In this document: positions 50,311 through 58,363 of the stretch, one piece after another
How positions within the stretch are numbered: position 1 is the stretch's first letter
Layout of the letters: each line of letters opens with the position of its first letter
Assembly: GCA_016125255.1 (NCBI GenBank)
Contig: WGMD01000005.1
Span: forward strand, 1-64,000
DNA: 64,000 nucleotides
Direction of reading: 5' to 3'
Source: Planctomycetota bacterium
GTDB lineage: Bacteria; Planctomycetota; Phycisphaerae; Phycisphaerales; Zrk34
Position numbers and translations under genes: made by a program
Notes under the pieces: generated by a model
Database searches by the model: none
Told to the model about the DNA's origin: nothing
The model's input: the letters and a program-made list of their open reading frames with translations, nothing else

Positions 50311-52566
50311 CTACCGGTAAATCAGATAGCGCGCCCGGCGTTTCATGAAGTCGTCGAGGTTCCACGACACTTTCGCCGGATCGTCAATCGCGGGCCAGGT
50401 CGCCTGCACTTCGTCATTGACGAGCAGCTTCTGCACGTTCGCGGCGTCGAACTGATCGCCGAAGAGCTGCCGCAGGGTCCACGCGATCGAAAGCCCGGTG
50501 CGTGCGGGGCGAAATGCGGTGCGATCGATAAGCTCGATGTGCACGCCGCCGCAGACTTCGTTGGCGAACTTCGAGGATTCGGGCGTGAAGGTGATCGGCA
50601 CGAATCGCACACCCGGCAGTTTCAATTCGTTGAGGATCAGCGCGAGCTTGCGGCCGTCGATCCAGGGCGCGCCCAGCCGTTCAAACGGCTCGTCCGTCCC
50701 CCGGCCGACGCTCAGGTTCGTGAACTCCAGCAGGCCGATCGCCGGATAGAGCACCGCCTGCGTCGGATTGCGCAGATTCGGCGAGGGATTGATCCACGGC
50801 AGGCCGGTCTGGTCGTACCACATCGCGCGGTCGTACTCGACCATGGGCACGATCGCCAGATCCACATCAAGGTTCTGCTCGTACTTGAACATACGGGCCA
50901 GTTCGCCGACGGTCATGCCGTGCGTGATCGGCAGGGGTTGATACGCGGTGAACGAAAGCTTGTCCGCATCGGCGATCGGGCCGGACACGCCGACGGGCCC
51001 GATCGGGTTGGGGCGGTCGAGGACGACGAATCGGATGTGACGTTTGCCGGCTTCCTCCATGGCGTAGCCGAGCGTCGTGATGTACGTGTAGAAGCGCGTG
51101 CCCACGTCCTGAATGTCGAAGACGATCGTGTCCACGCCCTTGAGCATCGCATCGGTCGGGCGGCGGGTGTCGCCATACAAGCTGTAGACGGGCAGGCCGG
51201 TCTTCGCATCGGTGGCGTCGGCGACTTTTTCATCGACCTTGCCGACGAGTCCGTGCTCGGGACTGAGCAGCGCGACAAGCTGGACGTTCTTCGCATCATG
51301 CAGCAGGTCGATGGTGCTTTTGCCGAAGCGGTCCCGGCCGGTCTGATTGGTGATGAGCGCGACGCGGCGGCCGTCGAGCGCGGCGAACTTGCCGTGTTCG
51401 AGCACATCGATGCCGGTGTACACCTGCACCGGGCCAAGCAGCGCCATCGCCGACGCCGTCGAAACGCTGCGGTAGAGGTCGAGCACGGATCGCGAGCCGG
51501 CGTGCAGACGGTTGGTCAGGAGGATCACGAAGCATCGGTGCAGCGGGTCGATCCAGAACATGGTGCCGGTGAAGCCGGTGTGCCCGAAGGACACGCCGCG
51601 CGGGAATCGCAGGCCGCGCGCCGAGGAGTAGTCGCTGTCGATGTCGAAACCGTACGCCCGGGCGCTGGACCAGTCGGGCAGACTGCGGGACTGGATCATG
51701 GCTTCGACCGTCTTTTGCGAAAGCACGCGATGCCCGTCCAGCTCCCCGCCGCGCAGCATCATCCAGCAGAAGCGCGTCAGATCGTCGATCGAAGCAAAGA
51801 GCCCCGCGTGTCCCGCCACGCCGCCGAGCGCCGCGGCGCGCGGGTCATGCACCCGGCCGGTCAGCCACGTGTCGCCCACTTTGGCCGTCGGCGCCAGGTG
51901 TTCGCTCCACTCGGCCGGCGGATTGAAGCGCGCGTGCGTCATGCCCAGCGGCTCGTAGAAATTCTTCGTCGCGAAATCGTCGAGCGTCATGCCCGACACG
52001 ACATGCACCAGTTCTCCGAGCACGATGTAGCCCAGGTCGGAATACTCGAATCGCGTGCCCGGCTCGTACATCAGCTTGCCGCGATAGATCGCCGCCATCG
52101 CCGCGTCGCGACCATCGCGATAGTACTCCATGCTGTTGTCCGGCTCGAGCCCGCCGCGATGCAGTAGAAGCTGCGCGATCGTCACCTGTTCCTTGCCGTT
52201 GGCGCCGAACGCGGGGATGTACTTGGCGACCGGATCATCGAGCGCGATTTTGCCGTCTTCGACGAGCTTCATGATCGACGGCGCGGTCGCCAGCGACTTG
52301 GTCAGCGAGGCGAGGTCGAAGATCGTATCGGCGGACATGGGCACGCGGTGGGGCTGCAAGCGCTGATCGCCGAACGCCTGCCGGTACAGGACGCCGTCGG
52401 CGTTGCCGATGAGCAGGACCGCCCCCGGAATCTGCCGGTCGGCGATGGCGCTTTCGATGGCCTGCTCGGCCTGCTTGAGATAGCGCGGGTCCAGCTCCTG
52501 CGCCGTCGCCGCACGTACGAGCACGAAACAAACCACGATCACGAGCACCCATCGCCATGCCGTCAT
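50311..52566 (-). CDS. Exported serine hydrolase (class C beta-lactamase fold)-NamZ/DUF1343 fusion
   Basis: A 751-residue secreted protein with two enzymes. Signal peptide (WVLVIVVCFVLVRAATAQ). Residues ~25-355: class C beta-lactamase/esterase fold with SxxK SLTK (Ser87, Lys90), YSDLGY as the YxN-like motif, and FGHTGFTGT. Residues ~365-751: DUF1343, whose characterised member NamZ is an exo-beta-N-acetylmuramidase, with QVYTGIDVLE, RVALITNQTGRD, LVALLSPEHGLVG, VFDIQDVGTRFYTYI and VLDRPNPIG. The pairing suggests degradation or recycling of peptidoglycan fragments outside the cytoplasm. The start at 52566 is supported by the signal peptide; upstream in-frame sequence is antisense to another gene. 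Confidence 0.88.
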   Translation of the reverse strand: MTAWRWVLVIVVCFVLVRAATAQELDPRYLKQAEQAIESAIADRQIPGAVLLIGNADGVLYRQAFGDQRLQPHRVPMSADTIFDLASLTKSLATAPSIMKLVEDGKIALDDPVAKYIPAFGANGKEQVTIAQLLLHRGGLEPDNSMEYYRDGRDAAMAAIYRGKLMYEPGTRFEYSDLGYIVLGELVHVVSGMTLDDFATKNFYEPLGMTHARFNPPAEWSEHLAPTAKVGDTWLTGRVHDPRAAALGGVAGHAGLFASIDDLTRFCWMMLRGGELDGHRVLSQKTVEAMIQSRSLPDWSSARAYGFDIDSDYSSARGLRFPRGVSFGHTGFTGTMFWIDPLHRCFVILLTNRLHAGSRSVLDLYRSVSTASAMALLGPVQVYTGIDVLEHGKFAALDGRRVALITNQTGRDRFGKSTIDLLHDAKNVQLVALLSPEHGLVGKVDEKVADATDAKTGLPVYSLYGDTRRPTDAMLKGVDTIVFDIQDVGTRFYTYITTLGYAMEEAGKRHIRFVVLDRPNPIGPVGVSGPIADADKLSFTAYQPLPITHGMTVGELARMFKYEQNLDVDLAIVPMVEYDRAMWYDQTGLPWINPSPNLRNPTQAVLYPAIGLLEFTNLSVGRGTDEPFERLGAPWIDGRKLALILNELKLPGVRFVPITFTPESSKFANEVCGGVHIELIDRTAFRPARTGLSIAWTLRQLFGDQFDAANVQKLLVNDEVQATWPAIDDPAKVSWNLDDFMKRRARYLIYR

Positions 52567-52606
52567 GAGGGCATTGTACGCCGGGCGATCGCGAAGCGGC
52601 GGCGTG

Positions 52607-52615
52607 TGATATGAT
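52607..52615 (+). promoter_or_regulatory. Extended -10 element before a membrane protein gene
   Basis: TGATATGAT is an extended -10 (TGN plus TATGAT) 33 bases before the ATG at 52648. No clear -35 is seen. Confidence 0.35.
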
Positions 52616-52647
52616 GCACCCGCCGCATTTGCAAGGGGGGTCAAATC

Positions 52648-53457
52648 ATGGACGAAGTCGAGCTTCAGCCGGCCAAGTCGCGCGTCAACAAATGGCTCGT
52701 CGGGTGTCTGGGCGCCACGCTGATCTTCCTCGCGCTTTGCGTGGCCGGTTACTTTTACATCAAGTCCAAGGTCGTCGAATTCATCGCCACGGAGATGCAC
52801 GATCAGATCGTGCACGAGATTGACGCCTCCGCCCTGCCCGACGATCAGAAGCAGGCGTTCACCGCCATCGCCGACCGGCTCGCCGACGACCTGCGCGCCG
52901 GGCGCATCAGCATTTTCGACAAGAAGAGTCTCACCGCCGCGGCGCAGGGCGCGACCACCGAGGCGATCGGCCATCTGAACCTTCCCGACGATCAGAAAGC
53001 CGGGCTCATCACGCAGGTCAACCGCGTCGCCGACGGATACCGCGAGGACAAGATCAGCGACGACCAGATGGGCGAGATCTTCGACAAACTTTTCAACGGG
53101 CCGTTCGGCGCGTCGATGGGGGCATGGGGCTTCGAAGCGGCGCATGTGTACGGGTCGGGTCTGAGCGATGAGCAAAAAAAGGATGCCGCGATTCAGCTTC
53201 GCCGCGTCGCCCGGGGCTACGCCGAGGGCAAAATCAGCAAGTCGGACCTCGACCCGCACTGGCAGAAGATCAGCATCCCCGATCCCGACAAGCCGGGCGA
53301 ACGGAAGATGAAAGAACACCTCACGGACAGCGAGATTCTTGCGTTCATTGAGGACATGCGAACGGAAGCGGACAAAGCGGGCGTGCCCAATGAGCTTTAC
53401 AAGATCGACTTCGCGACGGAGATGAAGAAGGCGGTGGATGAAGTCATTGGTGAGTGA
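52648..53457 (+). CDS. Single-pass membrane protein of unknown function
   Basis: A 269-residue protein: basic N-terminus (KSRVNKW), one helix (LVGCLGATLIFLALCVAGYFYI, ~18-39), then a mostly helical, charged soluble region with two similar stretches (ALPDDQKQAFTAIADRLADDLRAG and NLPDDQKAGLITQVNRVADGYRED; also GLSDEQKKDAAIQLRRVARGYAEG), i.e. a helical repeat of roughly 65-70 residues present three times. GGGGGG before the ATG serves as the ribosome-binding site. No family recognised. Confidence 0.65.
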   Translation: MDEVELQPAKSRVNKWLVGCLGATLIFLALCVAGYFYIKSKVVEFIATEMHDQIVHEIDASALPDDQKQAFTAIADRLADDLRAGRISIFDKKSLTAAAQGATTEAIGHLNLPDDQKAGLITQVNRVADGYREDKISDDQMGEIFDKLFNGPFGASMGAWGFEAAHVYGSGLSDEQKKDAAIQLRRVARGYAEGKISKSDLDPHWQKISIPDPDKPGERKMKEHLTDSEILAFIEDMRTEADKAGVPNELYKIDFATEMKKAVDEVIGE

Positions 53458-53478
53458 CGTTTGAAATCCCCCTCCCAA

Positions 53479-53499
53479 CCTCCCCCTTCGAGGGGGAGG
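53479..53499. repeat. CCTCCCCC hairpin repeat between convergent genes
   Basis: CCTCCCCCT-TCG-AGGGGGAGG is a perfect 9-base-pair hairpin, with GGGGT after it. Similar to the copy at 56957-56976. Could act as a terminator for both converging genes but lacks a T-run. Confidence 0.65.
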
Positions 53500-53510
53500 G
53501 GTCAAGACAA

Positions 53511-55064
53511 TCACTTCGTAAGCCGCTCTTCAATCACGCGGCGAAAGACCTCTGTCGGAGCGGCTCTTTTTGTCCATTGTTCAAACTGCGCGGCGGCCTG
53601 GCGGATGAACATCTCGATGCCGCTGATCGTCACGCATCCGCGGGCTGACGCTTCGCGGAGCAGCTTCGTTTGCCGGGGGTTGTAGATCGTGTCGAAGACG
53701 ACCGTGCCCTCATCGGCGCTGGCCTTGTCGGGCCAGTCGGTGATCGGCGAGGCGTCGACATTCGGGTGCATGCCCAGCGGGGTGCAGTTGATGAGAATGC
53801 GGCAGCAGGATTTGCTCAGGTTCGCCATCGGCGCGGCGACGACCTGGCCGGTTTGGCCATTGAACTGTTCGGCGAGTTCGGTTGCCTTGTCGAGCGTGCG
53901 GTTGTACACCACGATGGTCGCGCCGTAGTGGGCGAACCCGGCGACGATCGCGCGGGCGGCGCCTCCGGCCCCGATGACGCCGACACGCTGATCGGCGAGG
54001 TCGTCGCGCCCGATATGCATCGCATCGCAGACGGCGTCGAGCGCGGCGGCGTAGTCGGTGTTGGAGGCATACAGCGCCCCGTCATCGCCGACGGTCAACG
54101 TGTTCGCAGCGCCGATGCTTGCGGCGAGCGGCTCGATGGTTCCGCCGGATTCCGCGACGAAACGCAGCAGATTCTGCTTGTGCGGAATCGTCACCGATGC
54201 CCCGCGGAAATGCAGCGGGGCGAAGTCGAGCCACGCGCCGACGGTGGCCTTGAAGTGCACATAGTCATCGGGAATCAGCAGCGGGAGGTACACGCCGTCG
54301 TGATCGGCGGCGTCGAAGCCGGCGTTCATGATGTGCGGGCTGAGCGAGTGACCGACGGGGCAGCCGATGACGCCGTACGTGCGGGTCGATTCGGTGAGCT
54401 TGTCCCATCGGTAGAGCCGCTTGAGCGTTTCGACGCCAACCTGTCCCGGCGCGGTCGTCGCGCCGTCATCAAGACCGGCGAACGTCAGAAACGCGCCGAA
54501 CTTCCTCGCCAGCACGCGCGACGGCAAGCCCGCTTCGTCCATGCACAAGGCGATCATCGGCTTGACCCGACTCGACAAGAGCTCGAACGCTTCGAGATTG
54601 TCGCGCAGCGACCGGGCGCGCCAGGCGACTTTGACCACGGAGCAGCGCGCCGCGTCGGCCATGGCGTGCACGCGCTGAAGCAGGTCGGCCGGGCGGGTCT
54701 GAAAGTCATGCGACGAGAGAATCACGCGGGCGCCCTTGGGCGGGCGCAGCCCCTTCTGATAGGCCACCAGCTCCATGTCCAGGTACGCGGCCGGGCAGGC
54801 GGCGAAGTCGATGGCGTCGAGCAGATTCTGCCGGCTGGTCTCGTCGCCTTCGTAATGCCCGCCTTCCCAGACGGGGCGGTTCGTGAGGATGCACGGCAGG
54901 GGCGAACGCTTGAGCAGATCGGTGATCGCTGCGGCGTCGGCTTTCTGTGCGAAATGATCGATGCGATACTCGACCATGTCCGCCCCGCGCTCGGCGGCGA
55001 GGGCGGCTCGGGCGAGGGCCGACTCGGCGGTGTCGACCATGATGGAGACGGTCAGGTACGTCAT
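53511..55064 (-). CDS. aroDE: Bifunctional 3-dehydroquinate dehydratase (type I)-shikimate dehydrogenase
   Basis: A 517-residue fusion for two successive shikimate-pathway steps. Residues 1-225: type I dehydroquinase with VEYRIDHF, ILSSHDFQ (catalytic His) and VVKVAWRARS (Schiff-base Lys). Residues ~235-517: shikimate dehydrogenase with GVIGCPVGHSLSPHIMNAGF, GASVTIPHKQNLLRF (catalytic Lys), NTDYAAALDAV, GVIGAGGAARAIVAGF (Rossmann), NCTPLGMHPNVDASPI, FDTIYNPRQTKLL and GIEMFIRQAAAQFEQWT. The order AroD then AroE is that of plant and chlamydial fusions and some PVC bacteria. The usual NTDxxG is NTDYAA here. Confidence 0.95.
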   Translation of the reverse strand: MTYLTVSIMVDTAESALARAALAAERGADMVEYRIDHFAQKADAAAITDLLKRSPLPCILTNRPVWEGGHYEGDETSRQNLLDAIDFAACPAAYLDMELVAYQKGLRPPKGARVILSSHDFQTRPADLLQRVHAMADAARCSVVKVAWRARSLRDNLEAFELLSSRVKPMIALCMDEAGLPSRVLARKFGAFLTFAGLDDGATTAPGQVGVETLKRLYRWDKLTESTRTYGVIGCPVGHSLSPHIMNAGFDAADHDGVYLPLLIPDDYVHFKATVGAWLDFAPLHFRGASVTIPHKQNLLRFVAESGGTIEPLAASIGAANTLTVGDDGALYASNTDYAAALDAVCDAMHIGRDDLADQRVGVIGAGGAARAIVAGFAHYGATIVVYNRTLDKATELAEQFNGQTGQVVAAPMANLSKSCCRILINCTPLGMHPNVDASPITDWPDKASADEGTVVFDTIYNPRQTKLLREASARGCVTISGIEMFIRQAAAQFEQWTKRAAPTEVFRRVIEERLTK

Positions 55065-55118
55065 CGGGGCCAGTATAGCCGGGCGCGCCGGGGGTGCCGG
55101 ACCCGACGGCGCGGCAAC

Positions 55119-55146
55119 TTGAACGAGCGGGTCGGATGGCTAGAAT
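55119..55146 (+). promoter_or_regulatory. Promoter of tRNA-Tyr
   Basis: TTGAAC (55119-55124), 16-base spacer, TAGAAT (55141-55146), ending 13 bases before the tRNA. Confidence 0.55.
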
Positions 55147-55159
55147 GTTCGCTCCCCCT

Positions 55160-55243
55160 GGGCGGTTGCCTGAGCGGCCAAAAGGGACGGGCTGTAAACC
55201 CGTTGACGTAAAGTCTACGAAGGTTCGAATCCTTCACCGCCCA
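55160..55243 (+). tRNA. tRNA-Tyr (GTA anticodon)
   Basis: An 84-base class II tRNA: acceptor GGGCGGT/ACCGCCC with discriminator A at 55243, D-arm GCCTGAGCGGCC, anticodon stem-loop CGGGCTGTAAACCCG with anticodon GTA, a long variable arm (GACGTAAAGTC), and T-arm GAAGGTTCGAATCCTTC. The CCA end is not encoded (TTT follows). Its 3' end is 38 bases from the next coding start. Confidence 0.97.
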
Positions 55244-55280
55244 TTTCCCCGCCGATTCGCGCCCTTCGATCGATCGCAGC

Positions 55281-56018
55281 ATGGCACACGCACCGCTCTA
55301 CATCGCCATGTGGTCCGGCCCGCGTAATGTGTCGACCGCCATGATGCGAAGCTGGGGCCAGCGACCCGACACCTTCGTCACCGACGAACCCCTCTACGCG
55401 CATTACCTTTCCGTCACCGGCCTGCCGCATCCGGGGGCGGACGAAACCATCGCACATCACGAAGCCGACTGGCGCCGCGTCGCCGCCTGGCTCACCGGCC
55501 CGATTCCCGAGGGCCGGACGGTGTGGTATCAGAAGCACATGGCGCATCATCTTCTGCCGATGATCGAGCATGACTGGCTTGAGAAGTTGACGCACTGTTT
55601 TCTGATTCGCGAGCCGCGGGAGATGATCACTTCGCTCATCGAGTTCATCCCGCACCCGACGATTTACGACACGGGGCTGCCGCAGCAGGTGGAGATTTTC
55701 GATCAGGTCGTGAAGCGCACGGGCGCGGTGCCGCCGGTCGTGGACGGGGCGGATGTGCTGCGCGATCCGCGCGGCATGATGACGAAACTCTGCCAGCGCC
55801 TCGGCCTCGAGTTCACCGAAGACATGCTCCGCTGGCCCCCCGGCCCGCGGAAGACCGATGGCGTCTGGGCCAAACACTGGTACGCCAAGGTCGAGAAGAC
55901 CACCGGGTTCGGACCGTATCAACCCAAGGACATCCCCGTGCCCGATGCGCTCAAGCATCTCATCCCCGAATGCGAACGCCTCTACCAATACCTTCACCAG
56001 CACCGCCTCCCCGTTTAG
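55281..56018 (+). CDS. Sulfotransferase-like P-loop protein
   Basis: A 245-residue protein with the sulfotransferase fold: IAMWSGPRNVSTAMMRSWGQRPDTFVTDEPLYAHYL is the 5'-phosphosulfate (PAPS) loop region and CFLIREPREMITSLIEF is the 3'-phosphate motif (usual RxPxD...S). It belongs to the group of sulfotransferase-like proteins often found beside branched-chain aminotransferase genes. The substrate is unknown. Its stop codon (TAG 56016-56018) lies inside a TTTAGCG palindrome. The next gene starts 30 bases on. Confidence 0.75.
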   Translation: MAHAPLYIAMWSGPRNVSTAMMRSWGQRPDTFVTDEPLYAHYLSVTGLPHPGADETIAHHEADWRRVAAWLTGPIPEGRTVWYQKHMAHHLLPMIEHDWLEKLTHCFLIREPREMITSLIEFIPHPTIYDTGLPQQVEIFDQVVKRTGAVPPVVDGADVLRDPRGMMTKLCQRLGLEFTEDMLRWPPGPRKTDGVWAKHWYAKVEKTTGFGPYQPKDIPVPDALKHLIPECERLYQYLHQHRLPV

Positions 56019-56038
56019 CGGCGGGGCGTCGCACCGCG
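56013..56038. repeat. TTTAGCG palindrome variant
   Basis: GTTTAGCGGCGGGGCGTCGC followed by ACCGCG. It supplies the TAG stop of the sulfotransferase-like gene and extends almost to the start of the aminotransferase gene. Confidence 0.65.
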
Positions 56039-56048
56039 TGTCGTCACC

Positions 56049-56948
56049 ATGCTTCAAACCTTCAACGAAAAAAACCGCAACCTCATCGTCTGCGTCAACG
56101 GCAAGCTCACGCACCGCGACGAAGCGGCCATCAACCCCTTCGATTCGTCCGTGCAGAACGGCGACGCGGTATGGGAAGGTCTGCGGCTCTACGACGGCCG
56201 CATCTTCAAACTCACCGAACACCTCGCCCGACTGCGCAAGTCCGCCACGATGCTCTCGTATGTCAACATCCCCGACGACGCCACGATCATCGACCAACTC
56301 AAAAAGACCCTCGCGGCGAACCAGATGCACGACGGCGTCCACATCCGCCTGACCCTCACGCGCGGCCCCAAGTACACCTCCGGTCTCGACCCGCGCGTCA
56401 ACCTCGGCACGCCGACGCTCATCATCCTCCCCGAGCATAAACCTCCCGTCTTCAATCGCGACGGCATCACGCTCATCACCGCAAACATCCGTCGCCCCAA
56501 TCCCGATGTGCTCAATCAGCACATTCACAGTTCCAACCAGCTCACCTCGATTCTCGCCAAGCTCGAAGCCAATGCCGCGCATGCCGACGACGCCCTGCTC
56601 CTCGATCAGCGCGGCTACCTCGCTGAGACGAGCTCGACGCATGTGTTCATCGTCGAGGGCGACACCGTGGTGACGCCGACGACTTTCGCCTGCCCCGAAG
56701 GCATCACCCGCGCGACGATCCTCGAACTGTGCAGACAGCACCACATGGCGCACGAAGTCTGCGATATCACGCCACGGCGCATGCACGCGGCGGACGAGAT
56801 GTTCGTCACCGGCACGATGGGCGAACTGGTCCCCGTGCTGTCGGTTGACGGCCGGGCAATCGGTGACGGAAAATCGCGTGCAATCACGGACCGGCTCACG
56901 CAGTTGTTCAAAGAGCTGACCCGGACCCAAGGCGTCCCCGTCTGCTGA
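56049..56948 (+). CDS. Class IV aminotransferase-like protein lacking the usual PLP lysine
   Basis: A 299-residue fold-type IV PLP-enzyme-like protein. Recognisable blocks: FDSSVQNGDAVWEGLRLYDGRIFKL, RLTLTRGPKYTSG, ALLLDQRGYLAETSSTHVFIVEGDTVVTP, PEGITRATILELC and ADEMFVTGTMGELVPVLSVDGRAIG. These place it with branched-chain/D-amino-acid aminotransferases. By hand alignment the Schiff-base lysine (AKxxGNY in branched-chain, IKxxN in D-amino-acid enzymes) falls at residues 159-160, which are Ile-His (QHIHSSNQLTSILAK); the nearest Lys is 171. Either it is inactive, acts differently, or the alignment shifts. Confidence 0.8.
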   Translation: MLQTFNEKNRNLIVCVNGKLTHRDEAAINPFDSSVQNGDAVWEGLRLYDGRIFKLTEHLARLRKSATMLSYVNIPDDATIIDQLKKTLAANQMHDGVHIRLTLTRGPKYTSGLDPRVNLGTPTLIILPEHKPPVFNRDGITLITANIRRPNPDVLNQHIHSSNQLTSILAKLEANAAHADDALLLDQRGYLAETSSTHVFIVEGDTVVTPTTFACPEGITRATILELCRQHHMAHEVCDITPRRMHAADEMFVTGTMGELVPVLSVDGRAIGDGKSRAITDRLTQLFKELTRTQGVPVC

Positions 56949-56956
56949 GCGACATA

Positions 56957-56976
56957 CCTCCCCCGCGAGGGGGAGG
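56957..56976. repeat. CCTCCCCC hairpin repeat
   Basis: CCTCCCCCGCGAGGGGGAGG folds into a hairpin (eight pairs with a four-base loop); related to 53479-53499. Lies between the aminotransferase and SGNH genes. Confidence 0.65.
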
Positions 56977-57019
56977 GGTGACAAAGACCGAGGTTATTCA
57001 ACTCATTGGAGATCGCATC

Positions 57020-58318
57020 ATGCGACGTATTGCCGCCAGCTTCCTGCTCGTGCTCAGTCTTGTCATGAGTGCCTACGCCGAGGACCTCGCCAAGCCGCTG
57101 GACAAGATGGACCCGCAGGCGGGCGACACCATCGTCTTCCTCGGCGACTCGATCACGCATCAATGTCTTTACACGCAATACGTGGAGGATTATTTCTACA
57201 CGCGCTATCCGGCGATGCGGGTTCACTTCTACAACTCGGGCGTCAGCGGCGACATCGCGGCCGACGCGCTGAAGCGTTTCGACATCGACGTGGCGGAGCT
57301 TCATCCCAAATATGTGACGATCCTGTTGGGCATGAACGATGCGTCGTACCGCGACTGGGACAAGGGGACGTTCGATCGCTACGAACACGACATGACGGAG
57401 GTGCTCGATCGGATCTCCAAGCTGGGCGCGACGGCGATCGCCATGAAGCCGACGATGCATGATTTTCGCGCGTGGCAGATTCGGCCGACGGGTCAGTGGA
57501 AGCTGCCCAAGGATGAGCACGATGCGAAGATGTACAACGCGGTGCTGAGCTACTACGGGGCGTGGCTCCAGCAGGCGTCGATGGATCGCGGGCTGGGCGT
57601 CGTCGATCTGAGCAGCCCGCTCAGCCAGTACACGCTCGAAGCCCGCCGCACTGATGCGAACTTCACCATGATCCCCGACTCCGTGCACCCGGATCCGAAC
57701 GGGCACGCCATCATGGCTTTCGAACTGCTTCAGACGATGCACCCCGACCGGGCGGTCAGCAGGCTCACCGCCATCTGTCGCGACGGGACATGGCAGATCA
57801 AAGGCGGCGACGTGACGGACGTCAGCGGCGATGCATCGCGCCTCAAGTTCACGTTCACCGCCAAGGCGCTTCCGTGGGTCCTGCCATCCGAAGCGTCGCG
57901 CGGGTTTGCGATGACCCATGCCGGTCACAAGATGTCCAACGAGCGGCTCTCCGTCGTCGGCCTCGCGCCCGGCAAGTACAAGCTGACGATCGACGGCGTC
58001 GAAATCGGCACCTACACCAACGTTATGCTCGGCGGCAAAGTCGAACTCGAAAACAACGACAAGACCCCGCAGTATCAGCAGGCCCTGGCGGTGGCGATGC
58101 TCAACAAAGAGCGGAACGACAAGGCGGTGCACCCCATGCGCGACCGCTTCGGCCAGCTCAAAGGGCAGGTCCACAAGGGCGGGCCGGACGAGGCGTGGAT
58201 GGCCAAGTTCAAGGACGATGTGGCGGCCTTTCGCAAGGCGGCCGACGATTATGAGTCGAAGATTTACGATTTGGCGCAGCCCAAGCCGCGGGTGTACGAG
58301 CTGACGAAAGTCGATTGA
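57020..58318 (+). CDS. Exported SGNH/GDSL hydrolase
   Basis: A 432-residue secreted protein with signal peptide (IAASFLLVLSLVMSAYA) and all four SGNH blocks: IVFLGDSITHQ (Ser44), NSGVSGDIAADA (Gly), LLGMNDASYRDW (Asn) and DSVHPDPNGHAIMAF (Asp and His, ~220). Residues ~250-432 form an extra region with VGLAPGKYKLTIDGVEIGTYT and a helical C-terminus. Probably a carbohydrate or lipid esterase outside the cytoplasm. The start at 57020 fits GGAG and the signal peptide. Differs from the other SGNH protein (5499-6707) in keeping the catalytic Asp. Confidence 0.85.
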   Translation: MRRIAASFLLVLSLVMSAYAEDLAKPLDKMDPQAGDTIVFLGDSITHQCLYTQYVEDYFYTRYPAMRVHFYNSGVSGDIAADALKRFDIDVAELHPKYVTILLGMNDASYRDWDKGTFDRYEHDMTEVLDRISKLGATAIAMKPTMHDFRAWQIRPTGQWKLPKDEHDAKMYNAVLSYYGAWLQQASMDRGLGVVDLSSPLSQYTLEARRTDANFTMIPDSVHPDPNGHAIMAFELLQTMHPDRAVSRLTAICRDGTWQIKGGDVTDVSGDASRLKFTFTAKALPWVLPSEASRGFAMTHAGHKMSNERLSVVGLAPGKYKLTIDGVEIGTYTNVMLGGKVELENNDKTPQYQQALAVAMLNKERNDKAVHPMRDRFGQLKGQVHKGGPDEAWMAKFKDDVAAFRKAADDYESKIYDLAQPKPRVYELTKVD

Positions 58319-58363
58319 CTTGCCGGATGATGGACGGGCGGGCGGCTGTTACAATGCCCGTCT

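Noticed and set aside
52567-53514. N-terminal extension of the serine hydrolase-NamZ gene to 53514
   Set aside because: The extension is antisense to a well-formed membrane protein gene, and the signal peptide begins at 52566.
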